Below are positions 1 to 11,998 of a DNA stretch of 64,000 nt, piece after piece (position 1 is the first letter of the stretch; each line of letters begins with the position of its first letter). Below the pieces are notes generated by a model. That model was not told the origin of the DNA. It worked only from the letters and a program-made list of their open reading frames with translations, and did not search any database. The translations under genes and the position numbers were made by a program. The DNA lies in assembly GCA_964036295.1 (NCBI GenBank), contig OZ038467.1, positions 6,131,001 to 6,195,000 on the forward strand, given 5' to 3'. Source of the DNA: Plumapathes pennacea. Taxonomy: Eukaryota > Cnidaria > Anthozoa > Antipatharia > Myriopathidae.

Positions 1-222
1 CCAATACGAGTCAGTTTCTCTCACATGTTGTTCTTGCACTTCAACGCCAAAGAAAACGCAAATAACTGAATAGACCACATTTAACGTCTGGTCGATACTT
101 ACATTTCCCACAAACTAAGTGGCAAATTGTTCATCGAACTGTGTCGTCAGTGACAGTGTCACCGCCTTATAGATAGCTTTCCCCCACTATTTAAAGGAAG
201 TACAATGATCTAAGTTCCTTAC

Positions 223-523
223 CCAGTTTCGAAGCTCGCTTGCCTTTATCGTAATGCCACAGTAGAACAACCTTATCCAGAGAAGACGTGGCCATTATAG
301 GGCCACTGAAACAACAAGCCGTTATTTCTGCATCATGCCCAATCAGAGTACGAAGTAGCTTTTCCGTGCTGATCGACCATAGCTTTATCGTTCCGTCCGC
401 CGAGCACGTTGCAAGCGTGTCACCGTCAGGCCCGACAGTACAGAAATGAACGCCTTTCTCGTGCCCGGAAAGACGGCAAGCTTCGCGCTCTTCAAACGCT
501 GTCGAGCTTCCCGCTTGAAACAT
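223..523 (-). CDS. WD40-repeat protein, first coding exon (partial)
   Basis: This exon encodes about 100 residues and looks like the 5' end of a WD40 beta-propeller gene that continues past the left edge of the window. Two WD40 blades are visible: one runs from the SGHEKGV segment to TIKLW, the next from LIGHDAEI to KVVLLWH, each with the usual GH start and a W-like end. Reading past base 223 the frame soon stops, and a good donor (GTAAGG on the minus strand, plus-strand 217-222) lies exactly after the Lys-Leu-Gly segment, so I end the exon there. The ATG at 523 is the first in frame. WD40 proteins are scaffolds; the family here is not certain. The spacing recalls WDSUB1-type proteins, but many WD40 families would fit. 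No neighbour helps to define a role. Confidence 0.6.
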
Positions 524-1181
524 CGATGAACGTCGATCAGAAAGCTCTTATCACTTCTATCTGATAGAATGAAGAGGATGCTCAACTGTGATACGGATTC
601 CCGCCGAAAAATTCAGTCTTGGTCGCGCGGCGTCTTGGGAGTGTTACTCTACACCATACTGTATTTGGACACACACTGATTGGCTTATGGTATGCAAATT
701 TTTAATCAATGACAGCACATTGACAGCACTTCGCAGCTGGCAGTCTGTTGCGGACTGGGTCAGAGGCTAAGTACACTTTGGCGGCGACAAAAGGAGTGAG
801 CAGTTGTTGCTGCATCGTAATACAAAATACTTCTTTTTTCTTTTCCTGAAACTTCCATTGTGACGGTTCGAAACCGATTTTTTTTTTTCCATTTTTGGTT
901 TACCAGAAATACTGATAAAATGAAATATGAAATCGGCTTCCAACGACTGGTGTCAGGTCTTTAATTAGTGAAATAAACAAATTTAATTGTGAAAAGTAAA
1001 ACTAACATCGTGATTTGAAAAAATGATTTTAGATTTGCATTAGATATCCGAATGTTGTTTTTCTTGAGCCAATAAGTAGAACTTATTTAGAAAGTAAACA
1101 TACGGCATTACGTCATTGGACGCTTCATTGGAAAGGTTTGCAGTGGACTGGTTCACAGTTCACTGATCGCCTTTGCTGAGC
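524..1181. other. Intergenic, nothing recognised
   Basis: This is the upstream flank of the WD40 gene. It contains T-rich runs (around 830-895) and no open frame that I could support as coding. The short frames present have no recognisable protein features. Confidence 0.5.
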
Positions 1182-1426
1182 GGCTTAAGCTGGTGTTACA
1201 CTGGTCGATTTGCAACGACGATTTGCAACGACAATTTGCAACGCCGATTTGCTTCAAATTCATGCAACGGTGTTGCAAGTTTTTGAATCGCTTTCAAAAG
1301 CTTGCAATGCATTGCAGCACTGCAAACATCGCGAAAAATCGTTCGCAATGGGGTGTTACACCTCAACGACTTTTAGCGCAACATCGTATCGTTGCAAATC
1401 AACCAGTGTAACGCCAGCTTTAAGCC
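1182..1426. repeat. MITE-like element with terminal inverted repeats
   Basis: The left end, GGCTTAAGCTGGTGTTACAC (from about 1182), is repeated inverted at the right end (about 1402-1426, ACCAGTGTAACGCCAGCTTTAAGCC). The inside is rich in TTGCAACGA-type direct repeats (1208-1250) that recur in the opposite sense near 1385-1400. It has no coding capacity, so it looks like a non-autonomous DNA transposon. The frames across it are not genes. Confidence 0.7.
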
Positions 1427-2394
1427 TTCTTAGGTTTGCGCCCAGGCCTTGTCGAAAGCGGCTCTCCCAGACCGTGCGCGCGTTCACTTGGCGCGCATGC
1501 TCGATTCGGTCCCAGAGCAAAGGGGGGACTGATTTGCAGTCTCGGTTGATGGCGAATTCTATCCTAGTTTTATCAGAAGTTCTGTCGCCGATCTCTAAGA
1601 TCAACGACATTGCGAGATCTAGCGCGAGCTGGATCCGCGCCTGAGCCAGTGCAACACATGATTTCGCTTGACTTGAGGGCTTTGTTCGGCCCTTGCACCG
1701 TTGCTTGTCAGGGCCACACCATTTAACCGAATCAGATAGTCGACACTACTTGGCCAGGAGTATTACAACGGAAGCCATGTTTTATTTCCTGAACACAACA
1801 AAAACTGAGCATACGAACGAGTTACTTAACTCGTCCAACATAATCAAGTTTTGTATTGTCTGTGTCTGTGTCCAGCGCCTCAGTGTCAGTGGCCGCCGGT
1901 CTCTGTCTACACTCTGTTTCTGCCTTTTCTCCTACGCACCTCTTACTTGTTCAGACCACTGGTCGATCAGCCAGCTTTTAGTAACAAACTGCTGTGTTAT
2001 CGCTTGTTATGCGGCATCATTACAGGTAATGGACACCAAAGTGATCGTTACAAACTGAGCTCATTTATCTCAATTGCAACTGCCACTTTTAATGATATGA
2101 AATTAATTTAATGAAACTCTTGAATTTTACATTAAATGTTTCCCGCAGCACAACCTCCCAGCCAACACCAGTCCTTAACTATTCGGTCTGTCTTTTGTCC
2201 CGTATCAGCTCCGGGTGAAGGTGTTTGTATATGTAAGAAAAACATAAAGACGTAGTTTAAGCCTTGGTAATATTGTATTTATTAGTTAGCTTTTATGTCG
2301 GCTTAATATTTTTAAGAAACTGCCGAATTCTACATTAACTATTTCCCGGGGTACAACTTTTAAACCAACACCAGCCTTTAACCATCTTCAGACC
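1427..2394. other. Intergenic, nothing recognised
   Basis: No exon with matching splice sites or protein similarity could be supported. Two short related segments are visible, around 2138-2200 and 2330-2395 (CATTAA..TTTCCCG.. followed by ACCAACACCAG..TTAAC), which suggests a local duplication just downstream of the membrane-protein gene. Confidence 0.4.
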
Positions 2395-3264
2395 TTAGTC
2401 CTTTAACGGGGTAGTTTCCATGGGCATAAGATTGGAGTGTTGGTCTATTTCCTCGTATTGCACCGCGATGAAGACAACAAAAGGCTTGTTCTTGGGCCAG
2501 GCGATGACTTTAGGGTAGACATGCAAGTCACGAGCTCGTAAGAACACCGTGAGGGTTGTCATGTAGTAAAAACCGAGCCCGATAAACACGTGCCAAAGGG
2601 AGTGGCCAAAGATGACAATAACGACACTGGAGTGACCTTGTTGCACGCACACAAACTCGTCCAAGACCCAGAAGACGTAAGCCAGTACGATCGAGATGAT
2701 GATGTTCCACACAAGATTGAATACCGCTTGTCGGTTTGGATGCCCGGGCGTTCCCAAGCTGTCCCTCATGAACCAAATAACCAGGAGCCCGACCAAAGCG
2801 ACGAGCCAAATGCCATCGAACGTGACCCAAGAGATCCAGGACTGCTTCAAAGTGATACCCAATACATGAGCGAAGAACGGGTAGACGGAGAAAAACAGGA
2901 TCATCATGTAAAAGCCAATCATGTTGAAGATGCTTTCCTCTTTTGGAATACAGCTCATGTACACGATGTTGATCGCCTGGAGAAAGTTGAGCTGGACGTC
3001 GAAGACTCGGTAGAATCCCTCCCACAAGGTGATATGAAAGCAGAAAGTCGCAAATCCGTAGCCAAACAAGGCGCTGTAGAGGAACTTTCCGCCCTCTGTT
3101 ACATTTCTGGACAGGAATAGCCCCATAAGGCCCAGGGCCGCATCGAACAGACATGCCACCATGGGCAGCGGTTCCTTGATGGGACCACTCGGCCCAGCCA
3201 CGCTCGACCAACATGTTCCAGAATGAGGACTGGTGAAGAGGCTAGTCTCTGATTCGTTCGACAT
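2395..3264 (-). CDS. Alkaline-ceramidase-like multi-pass membrane protein
   Basis: A single uninterrupted frame of 289 aa, ATG at 3264 and TAA at 2395, about the size of alkaline ceramidases (ACER, roughly 260-280 aa). The chain is very hydrophobic, with six to seven likely membrane segments. The FCFHITL segment (His77) and Asp89, with the late GHSLWHVFIGLG segment (His221 and His225 as HxxxH), line up with the Ser/His/Asp/His/His zinc site of ACER enzymes, which hydrolyse ceramide to sphingosine in ER, Golgi or plasma membranes. The residue matching the active-site Ser is Thr73 in my alignment, His-to-Asp spacing is one residue longer, and the N-terminal calcium-binding segment of ACER is not visible. 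It may thus be a divergent ceramidase-superfamily (CREST) member instead of an active ceramidase. It has no introns, unlike its neighbours, which may point to a retrocopy origin. Confidence 0.6.
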   Translation of the reverse strand: MSNESETSLFTSPHSGTCWSSVAGPSGPIKEPLPMVACLFDAALGLMGLFLSRNVTEGGKFLYSALFGYGFATFCFHITLWEGFYRVFDVQLNFLQAINIVYMSCIPKEESIFNMIGFYMMILFFSVYPFFAHVLGITLKQSWISWVTFDGIWLVALVGLLVIWFMRDSLGTPGHPNRQAVFNLVWNIIISIVLAYVFWVLDEFVCVQQGHSSVVIVIFGHSLWHVFIGLGFYYMTTLTVFLRARDLHVYPKVIAWPKNKPFVVFIAVQYEEIDQHSNLMPMETTPLKD

Positions 3265-5580
3265 ATTCTAACGAGACAAGCACAACAACAACAACAACAA
3301 TAACAACATTTTGGACTTGCGTCATGCAACCACAGAGATGAGTCATGCCAATCTCGACAAATTTTAGGCGTGTCGATCAAGGGGTGGTACGTTGGGGGTA
3401 GATTGGTAACTAGAGCCGACTTTTCAGCATTTTCTACGGTGGCTCTGAAGGGCCACAAAACTTTTGTTTGAAGTGTCAATATTTACATGCCCAACACAAC
3501 TCGATTACAGTCGGATCACATTTCGAAAGCCACAATGGAATAATTTTATCAGCCCATGATTAGAAGATTGTTCTCTTTTCAGTTGTTTCACTGAATCAAG
3601 TTTCTCTTGATACATTTTAGCTATAAAGTGTATCTGAACAAACTGAACCAACCATGTCGGAATTATCATTTTTGGCCCGTCGAGTTGGCAAGATATCATA
3701 TGACATGCATATACATAAAAATATATTCATTTATTATTCAAGTCACATACTCGGGAAATGTTGTTTATGACTACTTTAATATCTACTGATATTAACGTAT
3801 TTAGCTTGGTGGGTATCGGTCTTGGTGCTCTTGTTACTGATTGGTTCTTTAGCGTGCCGTGTTCGCGAAACGGAAGCCTTAGATCAATGACGACTACGTG
3901 CCCTTCTTACCCGGGCTCCTCACCCTCCGCTCGACTTAGCTTGGACATATTGGATTAATCTCAGGTCATTCTGGCTTCTGTAACTTCATAACGTCCTGAG
4001 CGCTGCTGTATTGGACTAACACTTCGAACTGAGAGCGGACTTACAGAGCGGATCAACACAATTATATTCAAACCCAGTTCACATATTAGCTGTAAACTGG
4101 TATTATTTATCAAGGTTTGTCCTTTCCCGGCCGACGAAGAATGCCACAGAAATGGAACTGATTATAGCAGTTTCGACCGCGTATTAAAAACCCAACGACT
4201 TACAAAAAGAGGAAGAATTAAGCAATTTACTGCACCTACCTTCAGATTCGAACGGCTCACTGACAGGTGTTGCTTCTGTGAATAAATGCTATGCTTCTGT
4301 TATCCTCTCGTTTGTTTGATATGTGGGCCTCCCCTCTGTCTCTCGCAGAGCTAGAAACTGACAACCTCCTCGCGGGAACTTACGTTTTGAGAACTGCTAT
4401 GATGGGAAGGGTCCACGTCATTTGAGTAAATTAATTCCGGATACGCGTCACCGTGAGTTGTTATTGTCACGCAGCCCCAACTTGGGCGGATTTTTTCGGA
4501 TTTTTTTTTGGAAGTACGAACACTCTACACGCTTTTGTTTAGGCATCATGTTTTCTAATCTCACTTTTGTATAGACTCCCTCACGGATCAGCGCGCTACG
4601 CAAGTTTAGGAGCCATTCTAGTACCGTTCTGAGTGTATCCAAGCAACTTGAGCCGTTTTTGATCCATTTTTGAAAGAGAAAAATCCCCTTGACAAATGCT
4701 CGTTATAGTTACTCCGAAGTTTACTCTCCTTCCTCTTCAACAAGTTTACTATGTCAGTGACAATTTACCTAGTATGGTTACAAGGCTGGGCCATTCTAAC
4801 GCCACTGAAATGACTTCAACGGAAGTGATCTGATAAAATTTGCGGATTCAGGTTGCAACTTGGCCATGGATTTGGGTTTAACCTAAAATGATTTAACTTG
4901 TAAACCCGTTATCTCTCATTATATAATCTAACATAATTAAAAACGGAACAACGTTATAGATCTAACTAATACACCGGCACTGCAACAATATTGAAATTAG
5001 ATTGATATATTGATTCATATTGATATTGATATAGTACTGATATTGCATGATTATTACATGATTGATATACTTGTCATGGATTGAAGTAGTGGTTCCGCTT
5101 GTAATGAATTACTTGTAAATGTTTTATAACTGTGAATTGGGCCTTGGCTTGCTTAATTTGTCGGCTCGTTTTCTAAAACCTTCAAGCTAAATTATGACAG
5201 TAGGAATAAGATAGAATACGTTGCGTGCGGACTAATTTCTACGTTCGGTCGTACGTGTGTTTGTCCAAGTGCGTAAGTATTGTGTCATTTCCGGTGAAGT
5301 TCGCCACAGCCGGGAGCTCTGACCTGCTTCCCGTCGCGTGTTAAAGTGACCCTTTTTAATAAGTTCACGCTTAACCATGTATGTACTGATAAACTTGTGA
5401 TAAAAGGGAGGTATTGTTTTGAACGTAACTTCGGTCTGGAATGACTACTTACGACGGGCTTTTATTTTTCAAACTTACTTCACTGTGAAAGCGTTTGAGT
5501 GCCCATGCCACGGTAGAAATGCCGGAAAGCTCGTGGAGCAAACTGAATTACCGAACTACAAAACATAACTGTCCGAAACG
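3265..5580. other. Intergenic, low complexity in places
   Basis: No coding exon recognised. A CAA microsatellite sits at 3280-3305, immediately upstream of the membrane-protein gene. An AT-rich stretch with repeated ATTGATAT words occupies about 4995-5070. Otherwise it is ordinary non-coding sequence. Confidence 0.5.
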
Positions 5581-6080
5581 GAACAAAAAGATAACTGCCT
5601 TTTTTGAGGGTGGTAAAGGGTTTTTTCGTGAGACGTGAATCGACCATTTAATTCTTCGCGAAATGTGAAATTAGCAGTTTATTCCTCGTGAAACGTGATT
5701 TGTCAGCCAACCGTGCCGGACGTGATTCTCGAGAATAATTATCCTTGAAATGAGAATTGTGTATTTATTTTCCGTGAATAATAAATTTCGTTTACGTCAT
5801 TTGCGATTGCCGTCACCACAAACCAGATTTGGACGTTTACATTTGCTCAAAAGTACCCTGAAAATGATGTTTCAGCGAATCTAGATTTCAAAACTTTTCC
5901 GGGGAGCATGCCCCCGGTTATCTGCAAAGCTTTGGATGTAAAAACGATAAGCTGTGAGAAAATCATAGAGCTGGAACTCTCCGATTTTTCGTGTAACGTG
6001 AAATGCCTTTTTTATTCGCCGTGAACTGTGAAACGGACGATTTTTTCTTTGTGAAACGTGATCCATATCCCCCTTGGGCA
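5581..6080. repeat. Degenerate repeat with CGTGAAACGTGA words
   Basis: Words of the type TTCGTGAAACGTGAA occur at least seven times (about 5624, 5658, 5689, 5775, 5988, 6020, 6048) at irregular spacing, separated by T-rich tracts. This is a diverged interspersed or tandem repeat and not coding. It ends about 150 bases before the STYXL1 start. Confidence 0.5.
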
Positions 6081-6227
6081 TAAAATGACGGATTATTCCA
6101 AGCGCGACAGCCTGGTGACTATTCCTTGAGCCTTCCAGTCATTTGTCAGCGGAGGGCACCCATCTTAGCAACAGACAACAAACATGGCGCGCGAGTGCAA
6201 ATAGAAACATACCTTGTTATAAATACC

Positions 6228-7858
6228 ATGTCAAACACAGGAATAGTTATCTGTGAGTCAACGGAGGTATACAATGTCCTAAACCAGGTAAATAAGTCTT
6301 TTTTGTGTTCGATTATGCGTCCTGTTCTTGTCAGAGTAACTGTTTTCAAAGGTACCTTTGCCGGCAGTCTGTGACAAAATCACTCAGCTGTTGTTCCTCG
6401 TAACGCGCCTGTATTCATTTTAGTTTGTTTGTGTCCAAATGTCATTGTTTTAGGTCTCAAAGTACCCAAGGCTTAGTGATCCAAACTATCTTCTTCTATT
6501 GGGTGAGTCATGTCGCATTGTTTTGTTCAGATATGCTGCATCAATAGGGTTTTTCAGATTCTGCAAATTTGCACCCCCAGAATGTCAAAATACTGCATCC
6601 CTGTTTACCTTACTTTGCATGCAGTTTCAATCAATCAATCAATCAATTTCTCTGCCACGTTAGCTAAATAAACAATTACAAAATCATTGTTAAGAGAAAA
6701 AAGAAAAGGGGCGAGAAAGCCCAAAAGAAACCATGGGGATCATGGGTATTGGGCTTCCTCTATGTATTGGGCTTCAATAAGAAATTATCAGTGCATTTGT
6801 ACAATAATATTGTGCTTTTCCTAACAAAATCCCTGGCAGCTCAGATGAGAATGCCAATTATGTAGTGCATGATTCAAGATTTTGAAAGATCCCCATAATT
6901 AATAACTGCTAGTTTCCATGGAATCTTTTACATTTATTAGTTAATGCCCCTGTGAGCTTTGCAGAATGTCTCATTTATCTAGCTAGTACTAATTTACAGT
7001 AGGAGGCTCTACAGTTTACAACACTTATTATTAATAACTTTTCATATCTTAGATACGAGGAAAAGAAATGATTACAATGAGAGTCACATTATCATGGCAA
7101 AGTTTGCACCCAGGGTAAGCTTGATCATACATGTAAGATGAACACTGATTATATATTTTACAAGACTATAAATTAGGATGTACATCTTTTTAGTCCTAGC
7201 ACCCAAATTAAACAGACACTGCATCAATCATTTCCAGCTAATACAAATTCCTCTGAGTCAACCCTGGGAAATTTTCAGATGCAAGGTCTTCATCCCTACT
7301 GGGCATGCAACCAGAAGGGTAAAAATGCTTGCTTTTCCTTGCCTGGCAGACCTGCCAACTCTCTGGTCCCGCATGAGTGCCCCGTCTCCCACTTACCCGC
7401 ACACTCATGTTAATCTCCCACATGAATGTGAAATCAGAAGAATCATGTGAAGTCCTGCTTCCTATGATCAAGAGCATATTTTGGTTCTAGTTTTTTCAAG
7501 GAGCAAACATTAAGCGTGTGCTAAAAGGCATATAACTTTGGCTTGGTTTCTGCTCTGAAGAGGAGTTCATAGTTCACCTGTCAATTCCACATCCCACCCC
7601 TGGGCCATGCCCTTTGACCAAGTGGGCCCCAGCCCCCCAGCCAAAATATCCTGCCTAAACTTTTTGGGGGGTTAATTAATAAGAAATGTGTTAGCTGGGG
7701 CATGGTGTGGGAGTGAAGGTAATGCTAGGTAACAGCTGGAATTGATTCATGCATAGTTTGCATGTTCTGCTTGATTGATCATAGGCATGGTAAAAGTATT
7801 TAGAGCAAATCAAATTACTTTGTGAACCAGTTTTCACTTCCTCTTAGTTTAGGTCTAC

Positions 7859-7952
<94 letters not shown>

Positions 7953-10900
7953 CACTTCAAGTTTTTATTTCTTTTTGCACTTTACATTGTTTCACAGTTA
8001 CATAATATGCATGTTTGAGATTACTTTTGTCACAATCTGTCATTTTTGGACCTCTTATATAAAAATAGTGAAAATATACAGTATGTGGTAGGAATTAAGC
8101 TGGAAAATACCCAAAACATTTTTAATTTGTTTCTTCTGGCCTTCAGCCAGACACTTTATAAAATGTAATTCATCAAAATGTATCTAGTATGTCACATCTA
8201 CTTGTGAATAAATTTTTGTACTGTATTCTGAAGTACAGTTAGTTTCAAAGCCCAAACAAATGCAAAAAAGCAGGAGTTCAGGGGTTGCTAACTGAATGTA
8301 CTTAAGAGATTCATGCACTGTAATACTATTTACACCCAGAATGATATAGGAGCTTTCACTGTGCCACATGATGCAGAGCTGGAAACCAAACAGCATGTTA
8401 TTGTCTATGATAGCAACTCAAGTTCCCTCAAAGAGAAAGGTAATATCTGTTAAGAAAATATGTTAGTCAGAACAGGCACTGTTATACACTGTATAGCAGA
8501 ATTTTGGGATCGGGTATGATGGTCATTAATATTATATAATACTACATTTTTTGATTTTGCTTTTTTGTTTTTATTTATTAATATATAGATGTTTGAGCAT
8601 ATATTCCTTTCTCATTCTTATGAGATCTAAATGCCAATCTCTGGGCAGTGAGCTTAGTAATAAATGGATGGCTTGAAAAAGTCCCATAATTCTTTGGAAA
8701 TAACATACCGGTATTCCATACTGCAATTTTTGTGATTTTCAGGAAGCACAGCACTGTCATGTGCCAAATTAATGTGGGAAATGGGGAGCAAAAATCCCAT
8801 CAAGATCATAAAAGGTGACGTCCATACTTAATAATAAGCGTGATACTTATACGTTTGTACATGTATATTTGTACGTCTTTTAGACTGCACATACACTGTT
8901 TTAAGATTCACTTAAATACGAGTCCCAGTTGTTCAAAGCACAATAAACCCACTGTAGGTAGAGTCTTAAAAAAAAAACGTTTTGTCGTCTTTCATGTCTT
9001 TCTGAAAACTAGAAGGTTTCATTCAATTAACACGACGTTGATAGTTCTCACAAATACCAGTATTCCATTCTTATTAATATTATTCCTTCTACTATAGCAC
9101 TACATTTCATTCATGTTTGTTTGAAATTATTCTTTTTATAATATATTTTTAGGAGGATACGAGAACTTCTCTGCTCTTTACCCATTTCTTCGCACCCAGA
9201 AGATCATGTACTTACCCAGGGTAAGTTAAAATTCACGGAGGCTAGCACAAAGTCGGCTTTTGTCTCTTGGCGGACCCCTTTAACATACCGCTGTCTTCTC
9301 CAGATCGTATTCCAGTTCCTCTAACTTTCATGGCTCGATCATTTCGTTTTTGTTCCTTTGTTGTTGTTTTTTTCTCGCGTTCTGTTTCTTTTTTTATTAT
9401 ACCCATCTCTTTTCCTTTCCTTTCCGTCTCTCTTTTCTTTTTCGTTTGCTTTTTCGTTGATTCATTCATTCTTTCTTTCTTTTTCTAATCTCTGTTTCAC
9501 TGTTTCCTTCTTGGGCTCCTTTCTCTTGTTTTATTATTTTTTGCTATCCTCCCCTGTATTTCTCAAGGTTTTTCCCTGGAAGTTTTATTCGCATAATCGA
9601 AACAGTGCGGGCTGCTCGCAAACGACCCTTGAAAATTCCGCGGGTCACATGCACTTTCTTACCCGCGAACGGTACTGTGTAGTGTAATTTCCTTGCACCC
9701 TTTCCTTGCACTACTGTAATAAAGATGGTGGTCAGAGAAAGTATGACTCAGTCTTTTCTTTCAACTAAATCTTTGTTTCCCTAAAAGGAGCTTGACGTGA
9801 TAAAAACCTACCCAGTGGAGGTGATAGAAGGATTTCTGTACGTAGGCACGTTTCAACAGTCTCAGGACCCCAAGGTGAAGAAGGACCTCAAAATCAAAGC
9901 ACACGTGAATGTGTCGATGGAGAACGATCAAGTGTAAGTCCCATAGAAGCCGTACTGAGTTCTTTTTCAATAGCTGCATGGATACATGTTCATTCATTCA
10001 CACGTGCTGTAATAGAGAGTTTAAGATTGCTGTATTCCGCAGCCGCAATCCTTAAACCTTAAACCGCAAGAACTCACACGTCAAGTCTGTTGTATTTTTG
10101 TTATGTTTTCAACACCGGGAAGTATCCTTAGGCAAGTCAAATACCGTAGCAATAAGCTCCAGTTATTTCAGAATTTGCTACCTTTAGTGAGTGGGACGTG
10201 CAAGTTAGGTCATGTGACTTTTTGTGGTTTACGGGCTGCAGTATTACGGCACACTGCCCAATCAAGAAAAATTACGCGTGAACCAGGAGGACGCAAGCAC
10301 CAAACAAGAAATGTTTTCTTTTTCTTTTTGTGCTTGTGTCGCCATTTCGTGCGTGTGAACCAGGGCCCGGTTTTTCAAAGCACGATTAGGCTAATCCCGG
10401 ATTAGGTCTAAACTTTCATGTCATTTATATGCCTGAAAATGTGAAGGTTTCGTTCACAACAACTTCCTTTATGCATTTTTAAGCTGGAACAAGCTTTTTC
10501 GTCCATCTTCGAACAAAACTCTGCGGTTTATTGGCAGAGGGGTCGAGAGAAAGAATTTCGTTAATGCTGGATTAGCTTAGTCGGCTTTCGAAAAACCGGG
10601 CCCAGAGCAATAGTTTTACATATGTTATTATTAATAATAGTAATTTCAATAAGCCACTTTTGCAATCACGTGCAGTGTAGCAAATAGTACTTTTTACTGG
10701 CCGTATAAACGAGTGTCTGTCATTCAAGTAAATCTCTCTGCTGAGCTTGGTTTTGACTCTGCGTAATTGCATTATGACCACCAATGTGGTTCTCTACTCT
10801 GCCCGCCAAGTTTTATCACCAGGTGTCGTTCCACCAAAGTATCTCAGTCTTACAAACTGCGCATGATGGTAAAAGCGGCTTATACGTCGTTGGGCCATTT

Positions 10901-11998
10901 TGGGATCTGCGCCTGTTCCCAGATTGTGTCCGCTGATAATGAGCAAAAGCACTGCGCTTATTTTTATGATTACGCATGCGTTAGACATGTAACCTAACGC
11001 GTACAATCTCTACTAATGTTCACACTGCTGTTCCTTTCTCCCGTAGGTTTACTTCTGAAGACACAGTGCTGGGTTTAAACGACAAGAGAATCGAACAACT
11101 AATGCACATTCCCGTGGAGGATGATGGTGCAGTCGACCTGTTCTCCAGGTTTTGGGATGTCGTTCATTTTATTGGTAAGTGTTGTGGAGTAGTATATTAT
11201 CTGAGCAGCATCGAAATCAGAACATACATGGTTGTGAGGAGTGACGTGCATTCCCTTAATAATAAATATGCAGTGAGGAGTCACGTGCATTCCCTCTTAT
11301 GTATTGAGGAGTCACGTGCATTCCCTTTTATGTAGTGAGGAGTCACGTGCATTCCCTTTTATGTAGTGAGGGAAGTGACTTGCATTCCCGTTTATGTAAT
11401 GAGTAGTGTATGAGTACAAGTACATGTCCAAAGTTGGAAGCGCGAGTCGTCTAAGGCTTTCAGGAGACTTTCGTGAAAGTTTGCATTCCTTCCAAAGAGC
11501 TTAGAATAAGTATAGCACGCCTACAACTGCGTCTTTGCATGTTTGTGTAGATGGGCATCAAACAAAAGACGGACGTTCGTTGTTGATCTTCTCCACGCTT
11601 GGGATTAGTCGCAGCATAGCAGTGGCAGCAGCGTACTTCATGTGGAACAAGAAAGTGTCTTTGAAGGTGAACTTGGCGATCGCAGATGGCAATTTGTTTG
11701 ATAACTGGGATTCTTTCTTTTGTACACTCTACGTATAATTCTTCTTTATCTCTCTTTCCAGTTAAAAGCAATCAAGGGGACCGCACGGCCGAAAAACGTA
11801 TATCCGCGGTGTCTAGTTCCCCAATAAAAATTGAAGCAATATTGATTTTTTCACTTTCTCTTGTAGGATGCGTTGAACCACCTGAAGAAATGCCGAGAGA
11901 ACATGCAGCCAACCCGAGGTTTTATCGAGCAGTTGTCTCGCTGGGAAGAACAAATGTTTGGGAAACTAATAACGGACATCAGTGAACCGAACTACTGA
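6228..11998 (+). CDS. STYXL1: STYXL1 / MK-STYX pseudophosphatase
   Basis: Ten exons join in phase to 310 aa (human protein 313): 6228-6287, 6454-6502, 7053-7114, 8340-8439, 8743-8814, 9153-9220, 9788-9933, 11047-11174, 11551-11666, 11867-11998. Residues 1-135 form the rhodanese/CH2-like domain (CESTEVYNVLNQ start, GGYENFSALYPFLRTQK end); about 140-290 form the dual-specificity phosphatase fold (AHVNVSMEND). The signature loop reads FSTLGISRS (Phe242, Ser243, Arg249), so the His and nucleophilic Cys of HCx5R are replaced, as in mammalian MK-STYX. It should therefore bind but not dephosphorylate; mammalian MK-STYX acts on G3BP stress granules and PTPMT1. An in-frame ATG lies at 6126, but the start at 6228 aligns with the human start. 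MDH2 follows about 1 kb downstream on the same strand. Confidence 0.93.
7862..7952. repeat. (AT)n microsatellite followed by poly-T
   Basis: About 63 bases of perfect AT dinucleotides are followed directly by about 28 T. It lies inside STYXL1 intron 3. Length in the assembly is probably unreliable. The frame that runs through it is not a gene. Confidence 0.95.
10361..10604. repeat. MITE-like inverted-repeat element in STYXL1 intron 7
   Basis: The left end GGGCCCGGTTTTTCAAAGC (10363) is matched inverted by GCTTTCGAAAAACCGGGCCC (about 10584-10603). The match continues inward over GATTAGGCTAATCC.GGATTAG, giving arms of roughly 40 bases with little coding potential between. A lone diverged end of the same family is seen at about 43745-43795. 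Confidence 0.75.
11233..11406. repeat. 31-bp minisatellite with CACGTG in most units
   Basis: About five to six head-to-tail units of GTGAGGAGTCACGTGCATTC plus a CCTTTTATGTA tail, period about 31 bases, in STYXL1 intron 8. The central units are nearly identical; the outer ones are diverged (GACGTGC, GACTTGC). Confidence 0.9.

Noticed and set aside
1210..1644. 144-codon plus-strand frame
   Set aside because: Its first half is the inverted-repeat element at 1182-1426; no recognisable protein features in the rest.
2590..3120. 176-codon plus-strand frame
   Set aside because: Lies wholly opposite the ceramidase-like gene and is highly charged in the way of antisense frames of membrane proteins.
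7822..8091. Frame encoding alternating Ile-Tyr followed by Phe
   Set aside because: Direct product of the (AT)n and poly-T microsatellite.
9267..9687. Phe/Ser-rich frames
   Set aside because: Pyrimidine-rich intron 6 of STYXL1; no coding signal.
11233..11406. Regular direct repeats considered as a CRISPR array
   Set aside because: The units are adjacent with no unique spacers, and the genome is eukaryotic; it is a minisatellite.
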